This document shows positions 1 through 8,418 of a stretch of 64,000 bases of DNA, piece by piece. The DNA is from JAHBNG01 sp039028975. GTDB lineage: Bacteria; Chloroflexota; Anaerolineae; Caldilineales; Caldilineaceae. Position 1 is the first letter of the stretch. Each line of letters begins with the position of its first letter. A program made the translations under genes and the position numbers. Where the stretch lies: assembly GCA_039028975.1 (NCBI GenBank), contig JBCCHB010000014.1, positions 86,496-150,495 on the forward strand. The letters run 5' to 3'. The notes under the pieces are model-generated. The model was given only the letters and a program-made list of their open reading frames with translations. It made no database searches and was not told the DNA's origin.

Positions 1-512
1 TTGTGGAGGCGTATCTGAGTGAATTCCCTGGTTTTTATAAGACGGCTGACGCAGGTATTCGAGATGAAGAGGGCTATATCTCTATTATGAGCCGTACCGA
101 TGACATCATCAATGTGGCCGGTCATCGACTCTCGACAGGGGCCATGGAAGAGGTGTTGGCTGCCCACCCCGATGTGGCCGAGTGTGCGGTCATTGGAGCC
201 GCTGATGCCCTGAAAGGAGAAGTGCCGGTAGGAATGCTGGTGCTCAACGCGGGTGTGGCTCGAGAACAGAGCGAGATTGTTCAGGATGTTGTGCAGATGG
301 TACGGGATCAGATTGGCCCAGTAGCCTCCTTTAAGATGGCAACGGTAGTCGACCGGTTGCCCAAGACTCGCTCAGGAAAAATATTACGAGGGACCATCAA
401 AAAGATCGCCGATGGTGAGGCGTACCAAATGCCTGCCACGATTGATGAGCCGGTCATCCTTGACGAAATTGGTGAAAAGCTCCAACAGATTGGATATCCA
501 TCAAACGAATAG
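1..512 (+). CDS. prpE: Propionyl-CoA synthetase-like protein, C-terminal part (truncated by window edge)
   Basis: The reading frame is open at the left edge, so only the last ~170 residues are visible. They form the C-terminal lid domain of an AMP-forming acyl-CoA synthetase. The hinge and A8 motif DDIINVAGHRLSTGAMEE and the A10 motif KTRSGKILRG with its catalytic lysine are both present. The LSTGAMEE form and the following AAHPDVAECAVIGA resemble PrpE/ACSS3 propionyl-CoA synthetases more than acetyl-CoA synthetase. The family activates propionate with ATP and CoA through an acyl-adenylate in the cytoplasm. The gene is followed 158 bp later by a full acetyl-CoA synthetase on the same strand, so the two may handle short-chain acids together. 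The true start lies outside the window. Assignment to the synthetase family is secure; propionate preference is inferred from motif wording only. Confidence 0.85.
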   Translation, partial: VEAYLSEFPGFYKTADAGIRDEEGYISIMSRTDDIINVAGHRLSTGAMEEVLAAHPDVAECAVIGAADALKGEVPVGMLVLNAGVAREQSEIVQDVVQMVRDQIGPVASFKMATVVDRLPKTRSGKILRGTIKKIADGEAYQMPATIDEPVILDEIGEKLQQIGYPSNE

Positions 513-670
513 ATTATAATTGAGTATATACTCCATAGAATCGTTCTGAAAGAATAAAAGGTTAGGTGGCAGACGCTTATCTCATCAGCCAAAAAGTACA
601 GTTAAAAATGTGCCAGTCGCCTACCATACCCTTATTTCGGAACAACTCTCACAGAGAAAAGGAAAAACCA

Positions 671-2698
671 ATGAGCGAAAATGAAAATGTAAGTGAAGCG
701 GCCATTGCGGTTCACTGGCAAGAGGAAGAGTACTTTCACGCCTCTACTGACTTCATCGCCCAGGCGAATATGACTGATCAGGGTATTTATGATCGCATGA
801 GCCTGGATAACTTTCCCGAATGCTTTAAAGAATATGCTGATCTGCTGGATTGGTATGAGTACTGGCACACCACACTGGATACGAGCGACGCGCCCTGCTG
901 GAAATGGTTTGTAGGCGGCAAGCTCAACGCCTCGTACAACTGCGTCGACCGACACTTGGAGAACAACCGCAATAAGGCGGCCTTTATCTACGTGCCAGAA
1001 TTGGAAGAGGAAGATCATGTGGTCCTCACCTATCAAGAGCTATGGGTACGGGTTAATGAATTTGCTACACTGCTTCAGGATGAGTGTGGCCTAAAACGAG
1101 GCGACCGAGTCACCATCCATATGCCTATGACACCAGAGCTGCCCATTGCCATGTTGGCCTGCGCACGTCTGGGCGTGATTCACTCTGTGGTCTTTGGTGG
1201 CTTCAGCGGTCGTGCCTGTGGTGAACGGGCTGCCGACTCAGGCAGCGAAGTGCTCATCTACATGGATGCTTACTACCGCTCGGGCAAACTGCTTACCCAC
1301 AAAGAGAAAGCCGATGAGGCTGTAGCAGTAGCGGAAGCAGAAGGCCAAAGCATCAAAAAGGTACTGGTCTGGCAGCGTTACCCAGGCAAATACTCAGCCG
1401 ATGCCCCAATGGTCGAAGGTCGAGATATATTTGTCAACGACCTGCTGCCGAACTACCGTGGACGTCGAGTCGAGCCGGAACAGGTGAATGCTGAAGATCC
1501 ACTCTTCCTGATGTACACGTCTGGCACCACAGGCAAGCCCAAAGGATGTCAACATGGAACCGGTGGTTACCTTGCCTATGCCGCGGCCACATCCAAGTTT
1601 GTGCAGGATATTCATCCCGAGGATGTGTATTGGTGCATGGCTGACATTGGCTGGATTACAGGCCACTCTTACATCGTCTATGGCCCATTGGCTTTGGGCG
1701 CATCCAGCGTGCTCTACGAAGGCGTACCCACCTACCCGGACGGCGGTCGAGCCTGGCGTATTGCCGAGCAATTAGGCGTCAACATCTTCCACACGGCGCC
1801 GACTACCGTTCGCATGTTACGCAAGGCTGCGCCCGACGAACCCGCCAAGTATGACTATCATTTCAAGCATATGACCACAGTAGGTGAGCCCATTGAGCCG
1901 GCCGTTTGGCGTTGGTATCATGAGGTAGTGGGCAAAGGTGAAGCCATCATTGTCGATACGTGGTGGCAGACGGAGACGGGCGGCTTCCTCTGTAGCACCA
2001 TGCCTGCGCTGCATCCTATGAAGCCTGGTAGCGCAGGACCCACCATGCCAGGCATCCATGCGGTGATCTATGATGAAGATGGCAATGAGATTGAACCAGG
2101 TGCCGGAATTGCGGGCAACATCTGCATCCGCAACCCGTGGCCAGGTCAATTCCAGACCGTTTGGGGAGATCGAGATCGCTATGTCGATACTTACTTTGCC
2201 AAGTACAACGCAGATCCCAACAGCAAGGATTGGCGGGACTGGCCCTATTTCCCTGGCGATGCCGCTGTTCATGCCCCCGATGGCTACTATCGCATTTTGG
2301 GTCGCGTAGACGATGTGATCAATGTGGCTGGCCACCGCTTAGGGACCAAGGAACTCGAGTCAGCGGCCTTGGTGGTGCCAGAGATTGCTGAAGCATCGGT
2401 TGTGCCGCTCAACGACGAAGTTCGTGGCAAGGTGCCAGACATGTACGTTTCGCTCAAGCCTGGTTTCGAGGCGAACGAGGCGATTCAGCAGGCGGTAGTG
2501 AAATCCATCGAAGAGATGATCGGCAAGATCGCCCGCCCAGCCAATGTCTACATTGTTCCGGACATGCCCAAGACTCGCTCAGGGAAAATCATGCGTCGAG
2601 TGTTGGGGGCCATCTCCAACCGAGGTGATGTAGGAGATGTGACCACACTTGCCAATCCAGAGATTGTGGAGGAAGTAAGGCAGTTGGTACAGGACTGA
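671..2698 (+). CDS. acs: Acetyl-CoA synthetase (AMP-forming)
   Basis: A 675-residue protein, the normal length for Acs, which converts acetate, ATP and CoA to acetyl-CoA in the cytoplasm. The ATP-binding loop TSGTTGKPKG is at residues 283-292. DTWWQTETGG lies in the core domain, the hinge motif DDVINVAGHRLGTKELE follows, and the catalytic lysine in KTRSGKIMRR is K639; this is the residue acetylated in studied homologues. I chose ATG 671 because a purine-rich AGAGAAAAGGAAAA stretch precedes it and the protein then starts at the usual family position. An upstream in-frame GTG at 566 would add 35 residues with no family resemblance. The N-terminus (about 100 residues before the AMP-binding domain) fits the acetyl-CoA synthetase N-terminal domain. 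It follows the propionyl-CoA synthetase-like gene on the same strand. Confidence 0.93.
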   Translation: MSENENVSEAAIAVHWQEEEYFHASTDFIAQANMTDQGIYDRMSLDNFPECFKEYADLLDWYEYWHTTLDTSDAPCWKWFVGGKLNASYNCVDRHLENNRNKAAFIYVPELEEEDHVVLTYQELWVRVNEFATLLQDECGLKRGDRVTIHMPMTPELPIAMLACARLGVIHSVVFGGFSGRACGERAADSGSEVLIYMDAYYRSGKLLTHKEKADEAVAVAEAEGQSIKKVLVWQRYPGKYSADAPMVEGRDIFVNDLLPNYRGRRVEPEQVNAEDPLFLMYTSGTTGKPKGCQHGTGGYLAYAAATSKFVQDIHPEDVYWCMADIGWITGHSYIVYGPLALGASSVLYEGVPTYPDGGRAWRIAEQLGVNIFHTAPTTVRMLRKAAPDEPAKYDYHFKHMTTVGEPIEPAVWRWYHEVVGKGEAIIVDTWWQTETGGFLCSTMPALHPMKPGSAGPTMPGIHAVIYDEDGNEIEPGAGIAGNICIRNPWPGQFQTVWGDRDRYVDTYFAKYNADPNSKDWRDWPYFPGDAAVHAPDGYYRILGRVDDVINVAGHRLGTKELESAALVVPEIAEASVVPLNDEVRGKVPDMYVSLKPGFEANEAIQQAVVKSIEEMIGKIARPANVYIVPDMPKTRSGKIMRRVLGAISNRGDVGDVTTLANPEIVEEVRQLVQD

Positions 2699-2772
2699 TG
2701 GAGCTTTTCTAGGTCAGCCTGAGATGGTAAATTTATTTACCAGACGGGACTGAGTTCGAATCAATAGAATTG

Positions 2773-2837
2773 AAAGCACCTGCTTTAGATAAGTTCTGTG
2801 TGGTAACGGAACCCTTACTAATGTAGGTGCTTTTTTT
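2773..2837 (+). promoter_or_regulatory. Long-looped hairpin with T-tract upstream of the BtpA-like gene
   Basis: The left arm AAAGCACCT (2773-2781) pairs perfectly with AGGTGCTTT (2825-2833), followed by a run of T residues to 2837. The 43-nt loop holds a smaller possible stem, GGT/ACC around AACGGA. The T-run suggests termination after acs. The long structured loop and the position 16 bp before the next start codon also allow an attenuator or ligand-binding leader. I recognise no known riboswitch class. Confidence 0.45.
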
Positions 2838-2853
2838 ATGCAAGGTAGGAAAT

Positions 2854-3561
2854 ATGACAGATATGCAAAGAACATTTTCTCAACGCCATATCATTTTACC
2901 GGTGATTCATGTTGAAAGCGAAACGCAGGCGCTTCGCAATGTACAGATTGCCCGGAATGCCAATGTTGACGGCGTGTTCTTGATCAACCATGCGATCTCT
3001 TCATCAGAACTACTGACAATCCATCATACGGTTGTTTCTGAACATAACGATTGGTGGGTTGGTGTAAACTGTCTTGATTTGTCACCGATTGAGATTTTCC
3101 AATCAATTGATAACACAGTAAGAGGTGTCTGGGTTGATAACGCGATGATCGACGAAGACTTCGATAGTCAACCAGAGGCGGAACGTATACTTGATGCTCG
3201 CCGTAAAGCAGGGTGGACTGGGCTTTACTTTGGCGGCGTTGCCTTCAAATACCAGCGCCCCGTAGCCGACCTTGCCCAAGCTGCGGCCATAGCAGCAAAG
3301 TATGTCGACGTGGTGACAACGAGCGGCCCTGGAACAGGCCATGCTGCTTTACCGGAGAAGATTAGCACCATGAAACAATCCCTTGGCACTCATCCGCTTG
3401 CCATTGCCAGCGGCATCACACCTGAAAATGTGGGGGATTATCTGGATAGTGCAGATTGTTTTCTCGTAGCGACAGGGATCAGCAAGTCATTTGAAGAACT
3501 AGATCCAAAGCGCGTTCAGGCATTGGTACACAGAATTCGTACCTATTCGAGCCGTTCATGA
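2854..3561 (+). CDS. BtpA/SgcQ-like TIM-barrel protein
   Basis: A 235-residue cytoplasmic protein that looks like a single (beta/alpha)8 barrel. The C-terminal half carries two phosphate-binding-type loops, TTSGPGTGHAALPEKI and IASGITPENVGDYL, followed by DCFLVATGIS. This is the pattern of the BtpA/SgcQ family, which is related to phosphoribosyl-anthranilate isomerase-like barrels. In cyanobacteria BtpA affects photosystem I stability, but most bacterial members have no known reaction. I chose ATG 2854 because it follows AAGGTAGGA; the upstream in-frame GTG at 2827 lies in the hairpin T-tract. The 3' end overlaps the convergent next gene by 19 bp. Family call is moderate; no substrate is proposed. 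Confidence 0.55.
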   Translation: MTDMQRTFSQRHIILPVIHVESETQALRNVQIARNANVDGVFLINHAISSSELLTIHHTVVSEHNDWWVGVNCLDLSPIEIFQSIDNTVRGVWVDNAMIDEDFDSQPEAERILDARRKAGWTGLYFGGVAFKYQRPVADLAQAAAIAAKYVDVVTTSGPGTGHAALPEKISTMKQSLGTHPLAIASGITPENVGDYLDSADCFLVATGISKSFEELDPKRVQALVHRIRTYSSRS

Positions 3562-4310
3562 ATGGAAGTCGTAGAGGGAGGATGTGCAGAACTGGGTGTC
3601 CTAGTGAGTTGAGAAAGAAGTACGCACGCAACTAATGCCCCAACCAGTGCCAACAACTGACTAATACGCACCCCAGCAATCGTCTGGCTATTGGCTACAA
3701 ACCCATCAGCGATGAGACGTATTAGCCCATATCCCAACAAGCTAACCGCCAAGGTATGCAGCGGTCGCCTAGCCGAAGTGCCAATCCAAAGAAAGGCCAA
3801 CAGTAGCAACATCCCCACTGCTCGATAGAGTCCTGCAGGCTGGGTTAAGGGATCGAGCGGATTGAGTAAGGCCGGGCCACCGTTGGAAATTCCCAGGATC
3901 TCCCCGGTTAGGTATCCAGAGATTCCCTGGATGACTGACCCCGCGACCAACCCCACCATGGCTGAGGCCACCACTGGTCCCGGCTCCAGCGCTCGGTAGA
4001 TCATAAAGAAGTAGCCGCCAATTAGACCGCCGATGATGCCCGGCAGCAGTACAAACCCACCCGGACGGATACTCACAATCAGAAGCGGATCTGCTAGGTA
4101 GATCTCCCAAAAGCGGGAGACGTTCCATAGCCGAGCCACGACTAGCCCAGTCAGCAACGCAACCAGCCCCACATTCCACAATGCATCGACAGAGTGACCG
4201 TCTCGTCGGCCATAGCGCCCCATCATCTCTAGCCCAATGACGGCGGCGATAATGGTGAGGAAGGGACCGGTCGGTAAGGCCAGTGGGCCAACAGGAATGG
4301 TAGGGTACAT
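3543..4310 (-). CDS. Lgt-like integral membrane protein lacking the usual catalytic residues
   Basis: A 255-residue membrane protein with about seven hydrophobic segments. Its start (PVGPLALPTGPF), the RLWNVSRFW loop and the GGFVLLPGIIGGLIGG segment (residues 84-99) follow the layout of prolipoprotein diacylglyceryl transferase, which adds diacylglycerol to lipobox cysteines. However, the essential histidine of the GGMSFHGGLIG-type motif is replaced here (FVLLP), and the conserved arginine-asparagine of the RxGNFxNxE-type motif is absent (SVIQGISGYLTGEILG, with only the GE retained). It is therefore probably a divergent Lgt-fold paralogue with another role, not the housekeeping enzyme. It overlaps the convergent BtpA-like gene by 19 bp and is downstream of a methyltransferase gene on the same strand. 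Confidence 0.6.
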   Translation of the reverse strand: MYPTIPVGPLALPTGPFLTIIAAVIGLEMMGRYGRRDGHSVDALWNVGLVALLTGLVVARLWNVSRFWEIYLADPLLIVSIRPGGFVLLPGIIGGLIGGYFFMIYRALEPGPVVASAMVGLVAGSVIQGISGYLTGEILGISNGGPALLNPLDPLTQPAGLYRAVGMLLLLAFLWIGTSARRPLHTLAVSLLGYGLIRLIADGFVANSQTIAGVRISQLLALVGALVACVLLSQLTRTPSSAHPPSTTSIHERLE

Positions 4311-4399
4311 GGAAGTGGTGGTCGGGAATCAGCAATCGGTAACTGTGAAGTATATTCAGGTGACATATCAGTCACCTTATGGATTGTCTACGTTTGGAT

Positions 4400-5278
4400 T
4401 TATCGAGTGGCAAGATAGACAATCCACTCGTTGGCATCATAGAGCTGTAGGTTATCCCAATCTGGATAGACAGAGACATGGCTAAAGCTTGCATCTTGCA
4501 TCATAGCACACATCTCGTCTGCCGCGTAAGTTTGATCGCAGAGGAGGATATCAGTGAAATCACCAGTCTCCAAATGGAGCACATAGAATCGCTCCATGGA
4601 TAGCTGGGCGTCCGCATCCCACATGCGCTCGCCTAGATGGAGATAGGGTGCATCTCCCCATAGGCCAGTGTCGTCTGTGTACCACCACTTACTCTCCGCT
4701 TTGTCTACCCGTTCCTGGTTGAGCAGCTCTACGCAGAGTATTCCCTCTGGTTTTAGTGCCTGGGCAATTTTGCGTAGAAGGGCTTGGGCCTCTTCTCGGG
4801 GGAATACCGCCAGTTGTCCATAGATAAAGAGGGCGGCATCATATCTTTTGGGATCAAGATCGATGGTTCTTACATCCTGCTCAATAAAATCGCATTGAGC
4901 AGAAACCCCATGGGCATCAGCCAGATCTTGGGCATGCTCAATGGAAGCAGGACTGAAGTCTATACCAGTCACCGTGCAACCCCGCCGAGCGAGTTCAACT
5001 GCGTAAAAGCCAGGCCCACAGGTCATATCCAAAATGTGCATACTAGGCCGAAGTTGACAGGTGGACCAGATCCAATCGATCTGCATCAATCGCTCGGTCT
5101 CAACCCGAGAGGCAGCGCCGTGGGATTCATCGAGATGCTCCCTCAACATCCTTCTAGCAAAGTCCGGATCATTCCAAGGGAGATTCCCATCGGTCGTAGA
5201 CCAAAGGGAAGAACGCTCCGGTCGATGGTAGATTTGCCAAAGTGCATGAGTTAAATTTTTTTGCTGGGCTTCACTCAT
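4400..5278 (-). CDS. Class I SAM-dependent methyltransferase
   Basis: A 292-residue cytoplasmic protein with a Rossmann-type methyltransferase core. Motif I is LDMTCGPGFYAVELA near residue 88. The acidic residue ending strand 2 is in VTGIDFSPASIEHAQ, and motif II is around DAALFIYGQLAVF, followed by LKPEGILCVEL. About 85 N-terminal residues precede the core, and a beta-rich C-terminal part probably forms the substrate lid. The acceptor is not identifiable. The start is divergent from, and almost touching, the luciferase-like gene, leaving under 20 bp, so the two promoters must lie inside coding sequence or be shared. Transcription continues towards the Lgt-like gene 90 bp downstream. Confidence 0.8.
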   Translation of the reverse strand: MSEAQQKNLTHALWQIYHRPERSSLWSTTDGNLPWNDPDFARRMLREHLDESHGAASRVETERLMQIDWIWSTCQLRPSMHILDMTCGPGFYAVELARRGCTVTGIDFSPASIEHAQDLADAHGVSAQCDFIEQDVRTIDLDPKRYDAALFIYGQLAVFPREEAQALLRKIAQALKPEGILCVELLNQERVDKAESKWWYTDDTGLWGDAPYLHLGERMWDADAQLSMERFYVLHLETGDFTDILLCDQTYAADEMCAMMQDASFSHVSVYPDWDNLQLYDANEWIVYLATR

Positions 5279-5296
5279 CGATATATACTTATGTTT

Positions 5297-6343
5297 ATGA
5301 AATTATCTATACTTGATCAATCGCCGGTACGGGTCGGTGATTCTCCTCGGCAGGCACTCCAGGAAACACTACAACTCGCTCAGCATGTGGAAGCATTGGG
5401 CTACCATCGCTTCTGGGTTTCAGAGCATCATAACACCACTTTGCTGGCAGGGAGCGCACCAGAGGTGCTGCTGGCCGCGATTGGGGCCGCCACCAGCCAG
5501 ATTCGCATTGGATCAGGTGGTGTGATGTTGCCCCACTACAGCGCATTCAAGGTGGCCGAATCCTTTTCGCTTCTCTCCAACCTTTATCCTGGTCGAATTG
5601 ATCTAGGGGTAGGCAGAGCACCAGGTTCAGATATGCAGACAGCCAAGCTGCTGGCAACCGACGGCAAACCCAAATTTGAGCGGTTTCCCGTATTGGTTCA
5701 GGAGCTACGACAAATGCTGACGGATCCAACAATGCGACCCAGGGTGACACCAGAGCCAACAAATCCACCACCCATCTGGATCTTAGGTTCGAGCCATGAG
5801 AGCGCACTCTTGGCTGCTCATTTGGGCTTGCCCTATAACTTTGCTCTCTTTATTAACAGTCAGATGATTCCTCAGCTCTTTGAACTCTATCGTAATGAGT
5901 TCCAACCCTCCGCCCAATTGGCAGAACCCTATACCATGCTCACCGTCAACGCCATTTGTGGCGAGACTGAAGCGGAAGCCCTGACACTCTCCATGAGCCG
6001 ACGTCTGCTTTGGTTGCGTTTTGCCAGGGGTGAATCGGGTGTCAAAGTCCCCACTGTAGAAGAAGCCGAACAGTATCCCTATAGTGCCCAAGAGATGGCC
6101 TTCTTAGATAATAAATTCCAGCAGTCAGCAATTGGTGATCCGAGGCAAGTTCGCCAGAAGTTGAGCCAATTGGCGAGCAATTTTGGGGCCAATGAGCTTA
6201 TGACAGTAACCATTACCCATGACTTTGAGGCCAGGTTGCGTTCATACGATCTGCTAGCTCAAGCGTTTAAGTTGACGGCTAAACTTCCTGAGGTAGGGAC
6301 CAGCGCTGGGGAAAGCAGCCAAAGACAGCCGGTCCATGCATAA
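5297..6343 (+). CDS. Luciferase-like (LLM-class) flavin-dependent oxidoreductase
   Basis: About 348 residues. The N-terminus KLSILDQSPVRVGDS, the HRFWVSEHHN segment, SGGVMLPHYSAFKVAES and RIDLGVGRAPGSD are hallmarks of the bacterial luciferase-like monooxygenase family, type MsnO8/YhbW. These enzymes use FMNH2 or F420 to oxidise small substrates; the substrate here is unknown. In-frame starts occur at TTG 5261, ATG 5291 and ATG 5297. I prefer 5297 (or 5291) because the family begins directly with the M-K-L-S-I-L-D strand. No strong ribosome binding site is visible. It is divergent from the methyltransferase gene. Confidence 0.85.
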   Translation: MKLSILDQSPVRVGDSPRQALQETLQLAQHVEALGYHRFWVSEHHNTTLLAGSAPEVLLAAIGAATSQIRIGSGGVMLPHYSAFKVAESFSLLSNLYPGRIDLGVGRAPGSDMQTAKLLATDGKPKFERFPVLVQELRQMLTDPTMRPRVTPEPTNPPPIWILGSSHESALLAAHLGLPYNFALFINSQMIPQLFELYRNEFQPSAQLAEPYTMLTVNAICGETEAEALTLSMSRRLLWLRFARGESGVKVPTVEEAEQYPYSAQEMAFLDNKFQQSAIGDPRQVRQKLSQLASNFGANELMTVTITHDFEARLRSYDLLAQAFKLTAKLPEVGTSAGESSQRQPVHA

Positions 6344-6372
6344 GGGCAAGGATGAATGGCACCCATTACGCC

Positions 6373-6927
6373 CTAATGATTTTCTGATTCAAAACGCTGC
6401 ACCCACTCTTCTAGAATGGCAAGCTGCCCTTCGCCATAGCGAGCAACGCTCTTCCGTACTTTTTCCAAAGATTTGGATTGCCACAGACGATTGACATTCT
6501 TGGAATAGAAGAGATCTGCATAGGTGATGATCTCTTCTTCCACACTTTGCGCGGTCATATCTCGATGGGGCAAGGGCAGATCTTGGTTAATAATATCCTC
6601 AATCCGAAGACCAACACCAATATGTCGCTCAGCCACCAAACCGTGATTAGGATACCCTTCTGCCTCCAATATAGCTCGGCCTTCCACTCCATGACAAAGG
6701 TAGTGCAGGGTGCCACTGCAATAGAGCGTAGGCGTATCGGTTTCAATGATACCGATATCGTGAAGCATGGCGGCTTCTTCAATAAATTTTTGGCTGCCCT
6801 TAGACAGTTGAAGTCGCTGGGCGATCTCTAGGGATAACTTTGCGACCATGTGACAATGGGTGATATAGATAGGGTATGTAGGCGTATCTGGCGGAATATA
6901 GCGGTGGATGAGATTGAAATAATTCAC
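6373..6927 (-). CDS. HD-domain phosphohydrolase
   Basis: A 184-residue cytoplasmic protein with a metal-dependent HD domain. A first histidine pair lies in YITHCHMVAKLSLEIA near residue 25, the paired HD in EEAAMLHDIGIIE near residue 56, further histidines in GHRILEAEGY-like and HGLVAERHIGVG segments, and an aspartate in ITYADLFYSK. This order matches the HDIG-type family, several members of which act on nucleotides or second messengers. The substrate cannot be told. It lies 12 bp downstream of the coiled-coil protein gene on the same strand, so the two are probably cotranscribed. Confidence 0.8.
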   Translation of the reverse strand: MNYFNLIHRYIPPDTPTYPIYITHCHMVAKLSLEIAQRLQLSKGSQKFIEEAAMLHDIGIIETDTPTLYCSGTLHYLCHGVEGRAILEAEGYPNHGLVAERHIGVGLRIEDIINQDLPLPHRDMTAQSVEEEIITYADLFYSKNVNRLWQSKSLEKVRKSVARYGEGQLAILEEWVQRFESENH

Positions 6928-6939
6928 TGTTTGCGGCTT

Positions 6940-7947
6940 TTAGCGGAACCAGTTCTTCCGAATGCGCTGGCGTTGGAGTTGGACAAGTTGGGCGAGTTGC
7001 TGCTGCAGTGCGCTTAACGTGCCTTCCACTGCTCTCATGCGACTTTCCAGCATCTCTTTCCTTGTCTCTTCTCGGCGCTGATGTTCGGAGATGACCCGCT
7101 CTAGCTCTAGCATCCTTTCGCGTAGCTTGCGATTTTCGTGCTTTAGGTTGAAGTTATCCTGCGCAATGACGCCCAACATGTCGCGAACTGAATCCTGGAC
7201 ATTTAAGATAGATTGCTGGCTGTTTGCTACAGTCGAAAGCATTTCACCAAGCATTTGATCAACCTTACCTGGATGCGGTCGCTCAGCGGGCGGATTTTCA
7301 GACCTTTCAATAGGATTGGCAAGATGAGGTTGATGGGCTGAAGATTGCTCAGAGGGTGCCTGGTTTGCGTCCACCTGAAGAGGCATTGTCGGAGTTGTTG
7401 ATGCAATTTTTCTGAAGGCTTGCTCTGGTTGGTGGCCTGCCTCTGAGGCAAAGGTCTGGTTGTCCGTCTCTCTGGGAACCCTACCGTTGAACGATTCATC
7501 ATTAGCACCGGAAGGGGGCAATGAATTTGCGATGGGAGGCTTGATAGTAGAGCTGGTTTTTGGCCTAACATATGCTTCATACTTATCATCGTCAGTCGAT
7601 CGATTTGTTTCTCCATCTTCATTCTGAGGGATTAGTGAGGGGGCGACTACGGAAGATGGGTTTGAGAACGGTTTTAATTCCCCATTCGTGCCACGAGCGA
7701 AGCGATGCAGTGTGATCAGCGTGGCCAAATCCTCATGGGTAAAGAGCGGAGGGGACTGGACAACATGGTTGCTTAAAGAATCGGCATGCTCTGTCAACAG
7801 CCACTGAACTCTCTCTGGACTCATCCGGAGAATTTGGGTAACCTCATCCAGCCCAAGGAGGTGTTCAAATACCGATGCTCCATTACGTTGAACATCAAGG
7901 CTTTGCATATCCAGGGGGTGAGGGGTAGAAGTGGTTCCGTTTGACAT
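6940..7947 (-). CDS. Unknown protein with MerR-like N-terminus and C-terminal coiled coil
   Basis: A 335-residue protein. Residues ~28-85 (FEHLLGLDEVTQILRMSPERVQWLL and FTHEDLATLITLH) resemble a helix-turn-helix of the MerR/excisionase type, where a regulator reads DNA through a small winged helix. Residues ~90-220 are low-complexity, rich in S, T, P, N and Q, and probably unfolded. Residues ~225-330 are a strong heptad-repeat coiled coil rich in E, R, L and Q, ending in a basic tail. The domain order (DNA-binding head, flexible linker, coiled coil) suggests an oligomeric DNA- or nucleoid-associated protein; that is inference. It sits between DUF1232 and HD genes in one minus-strand run. Confidence 0.55.
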   Translation of the reverse strand: MSNGTTSTPHPLDMQSLDVQRNGASVFEHLLGLDEVTQILRMSPERVQWLLTEHADSLSNHVVQSPPLFTHEDLATLITLHRFARGTNGELKPFSNPSSVVAPSLIPQNEDGETNRSTDDDKYEAYVRPKTSSTIKPPIANSLPPSGANDESFNGRVPRETDNQTFASEAGHQPEQAFRKIASTTPTMPLQVDANQAPSEQSSAHQPHLANPIERSENPPAERPHPGKVDQMLGEMLSTVANSQQSILNVQDSVRDMLGVIAQDNFNLKHENRKLRERMLELERVISEHQRREETRKEMLESRMRAVEGTLSALQQQLAQLVQLQRQRIRKNWFR

Positions 7948-7968
7948 GAAGGTTGAGTGGAATACAAA

Positions 7969-8316
7969 CTAAGATTCATCATCATCAACGACTCGCCAAG
8001 TGGTCATGATCGAATCGTCCTCTACAGAATTGTTTGCCTGTCCATTTGATTGCCATGATGATGGGTTTGACCCATCATTCTGCTTGCCGTCCGCTCCGGT
8101 ATTTGGTGCAGCATCCGGTCCTTGAGCTAATGAGACAAACATTCTTAGGGCTACGGCGACAATGACCAGATCATCTAGAGGGAATAGTGGAATTAGATCA
8201 ATAGGAGAAATCCAGTAGATCATTGCCATAACGGGCAGCAGTAATTTGAGCATCCCAGGCACTCTCGGATCCCAAAATAACTGCCAAGCTGTGAATAAAA
8301 ATCGGATTATGTTCAT
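7969..8316 (-). CDS. DUF1232 (YkvA-type) membrane protein
   Basis: A 115-residue protein. Its core LLPVMAMIYWISPIDLIPLFPLDDLVIVAVAL is the DUF1232 signature (YxxSPxDLIPxxxxxDD), with two short hydrophobic segments and an aspartate pair. The family has no known biochemical role. The C-terminal ~45 residues are polar and end in acidic EDDDES-like sequence. I chose ATG 8316 over the first in-frame start at 8349 because the family starts near this methionine and the upstream codons overlap the promoter region. It heads the minus-strand run with the coiled-coil and HD genes and is divergent from the 507-residue unknown. Confidence 0.75.
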   Translation of the reverse strand: MNIIRFLFTAWQLFWDPRVPGMLKLLLPVMAMIYWISPIDLIPLFPLDDLVIVAVALRMFVSLAQGPDAAPNTGADGKQNDGSNPSSWQSNGQANNSVEDDSIMTTWRVVDDDES

Positions 8317-8350
8317 ATTATATTTGCATAAGAAACGATTGCGCAGCATA

Positions 8351-8392
8351 ATACTGTAACGATATTATACACTAGAATACAGTATAATCAAT
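8351..8392. promoter_or_regulatory. Divergent promoter region with inverted repeat
   Basis: A 7-bp inverted repeat, ATACTGT (8351-8357) and ACAGTAT (8379-8385), encloses two perfect TATAAT boxes: one on the plus strand (8383-8388) facing the 507-residue gene and one on the minus strand (8369-8364) facing DUF1232. The minus-strand box has TTGATT 16 bp upstream, so that promoter is well supported. The plus one lacks a clear -35. The repeat could be an operator controlling both. Confidence 0.5.
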
Positions 8393-8418
8393 AGTTCGCT
8401 TCTTGACAACCCTTAATT

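Noticed and set aside
566..670. Upstream GTG start for acetyl-CoA synthetase
   Set aside because: It adds 35 residues without family similarity, and ATG 671 has a better purine-rich site.
1817..2335. 172-codon minus-strand frame inside acs
   Set aside because: Shadow of the acetyl-CoA synthetase frame, which has all motifs.
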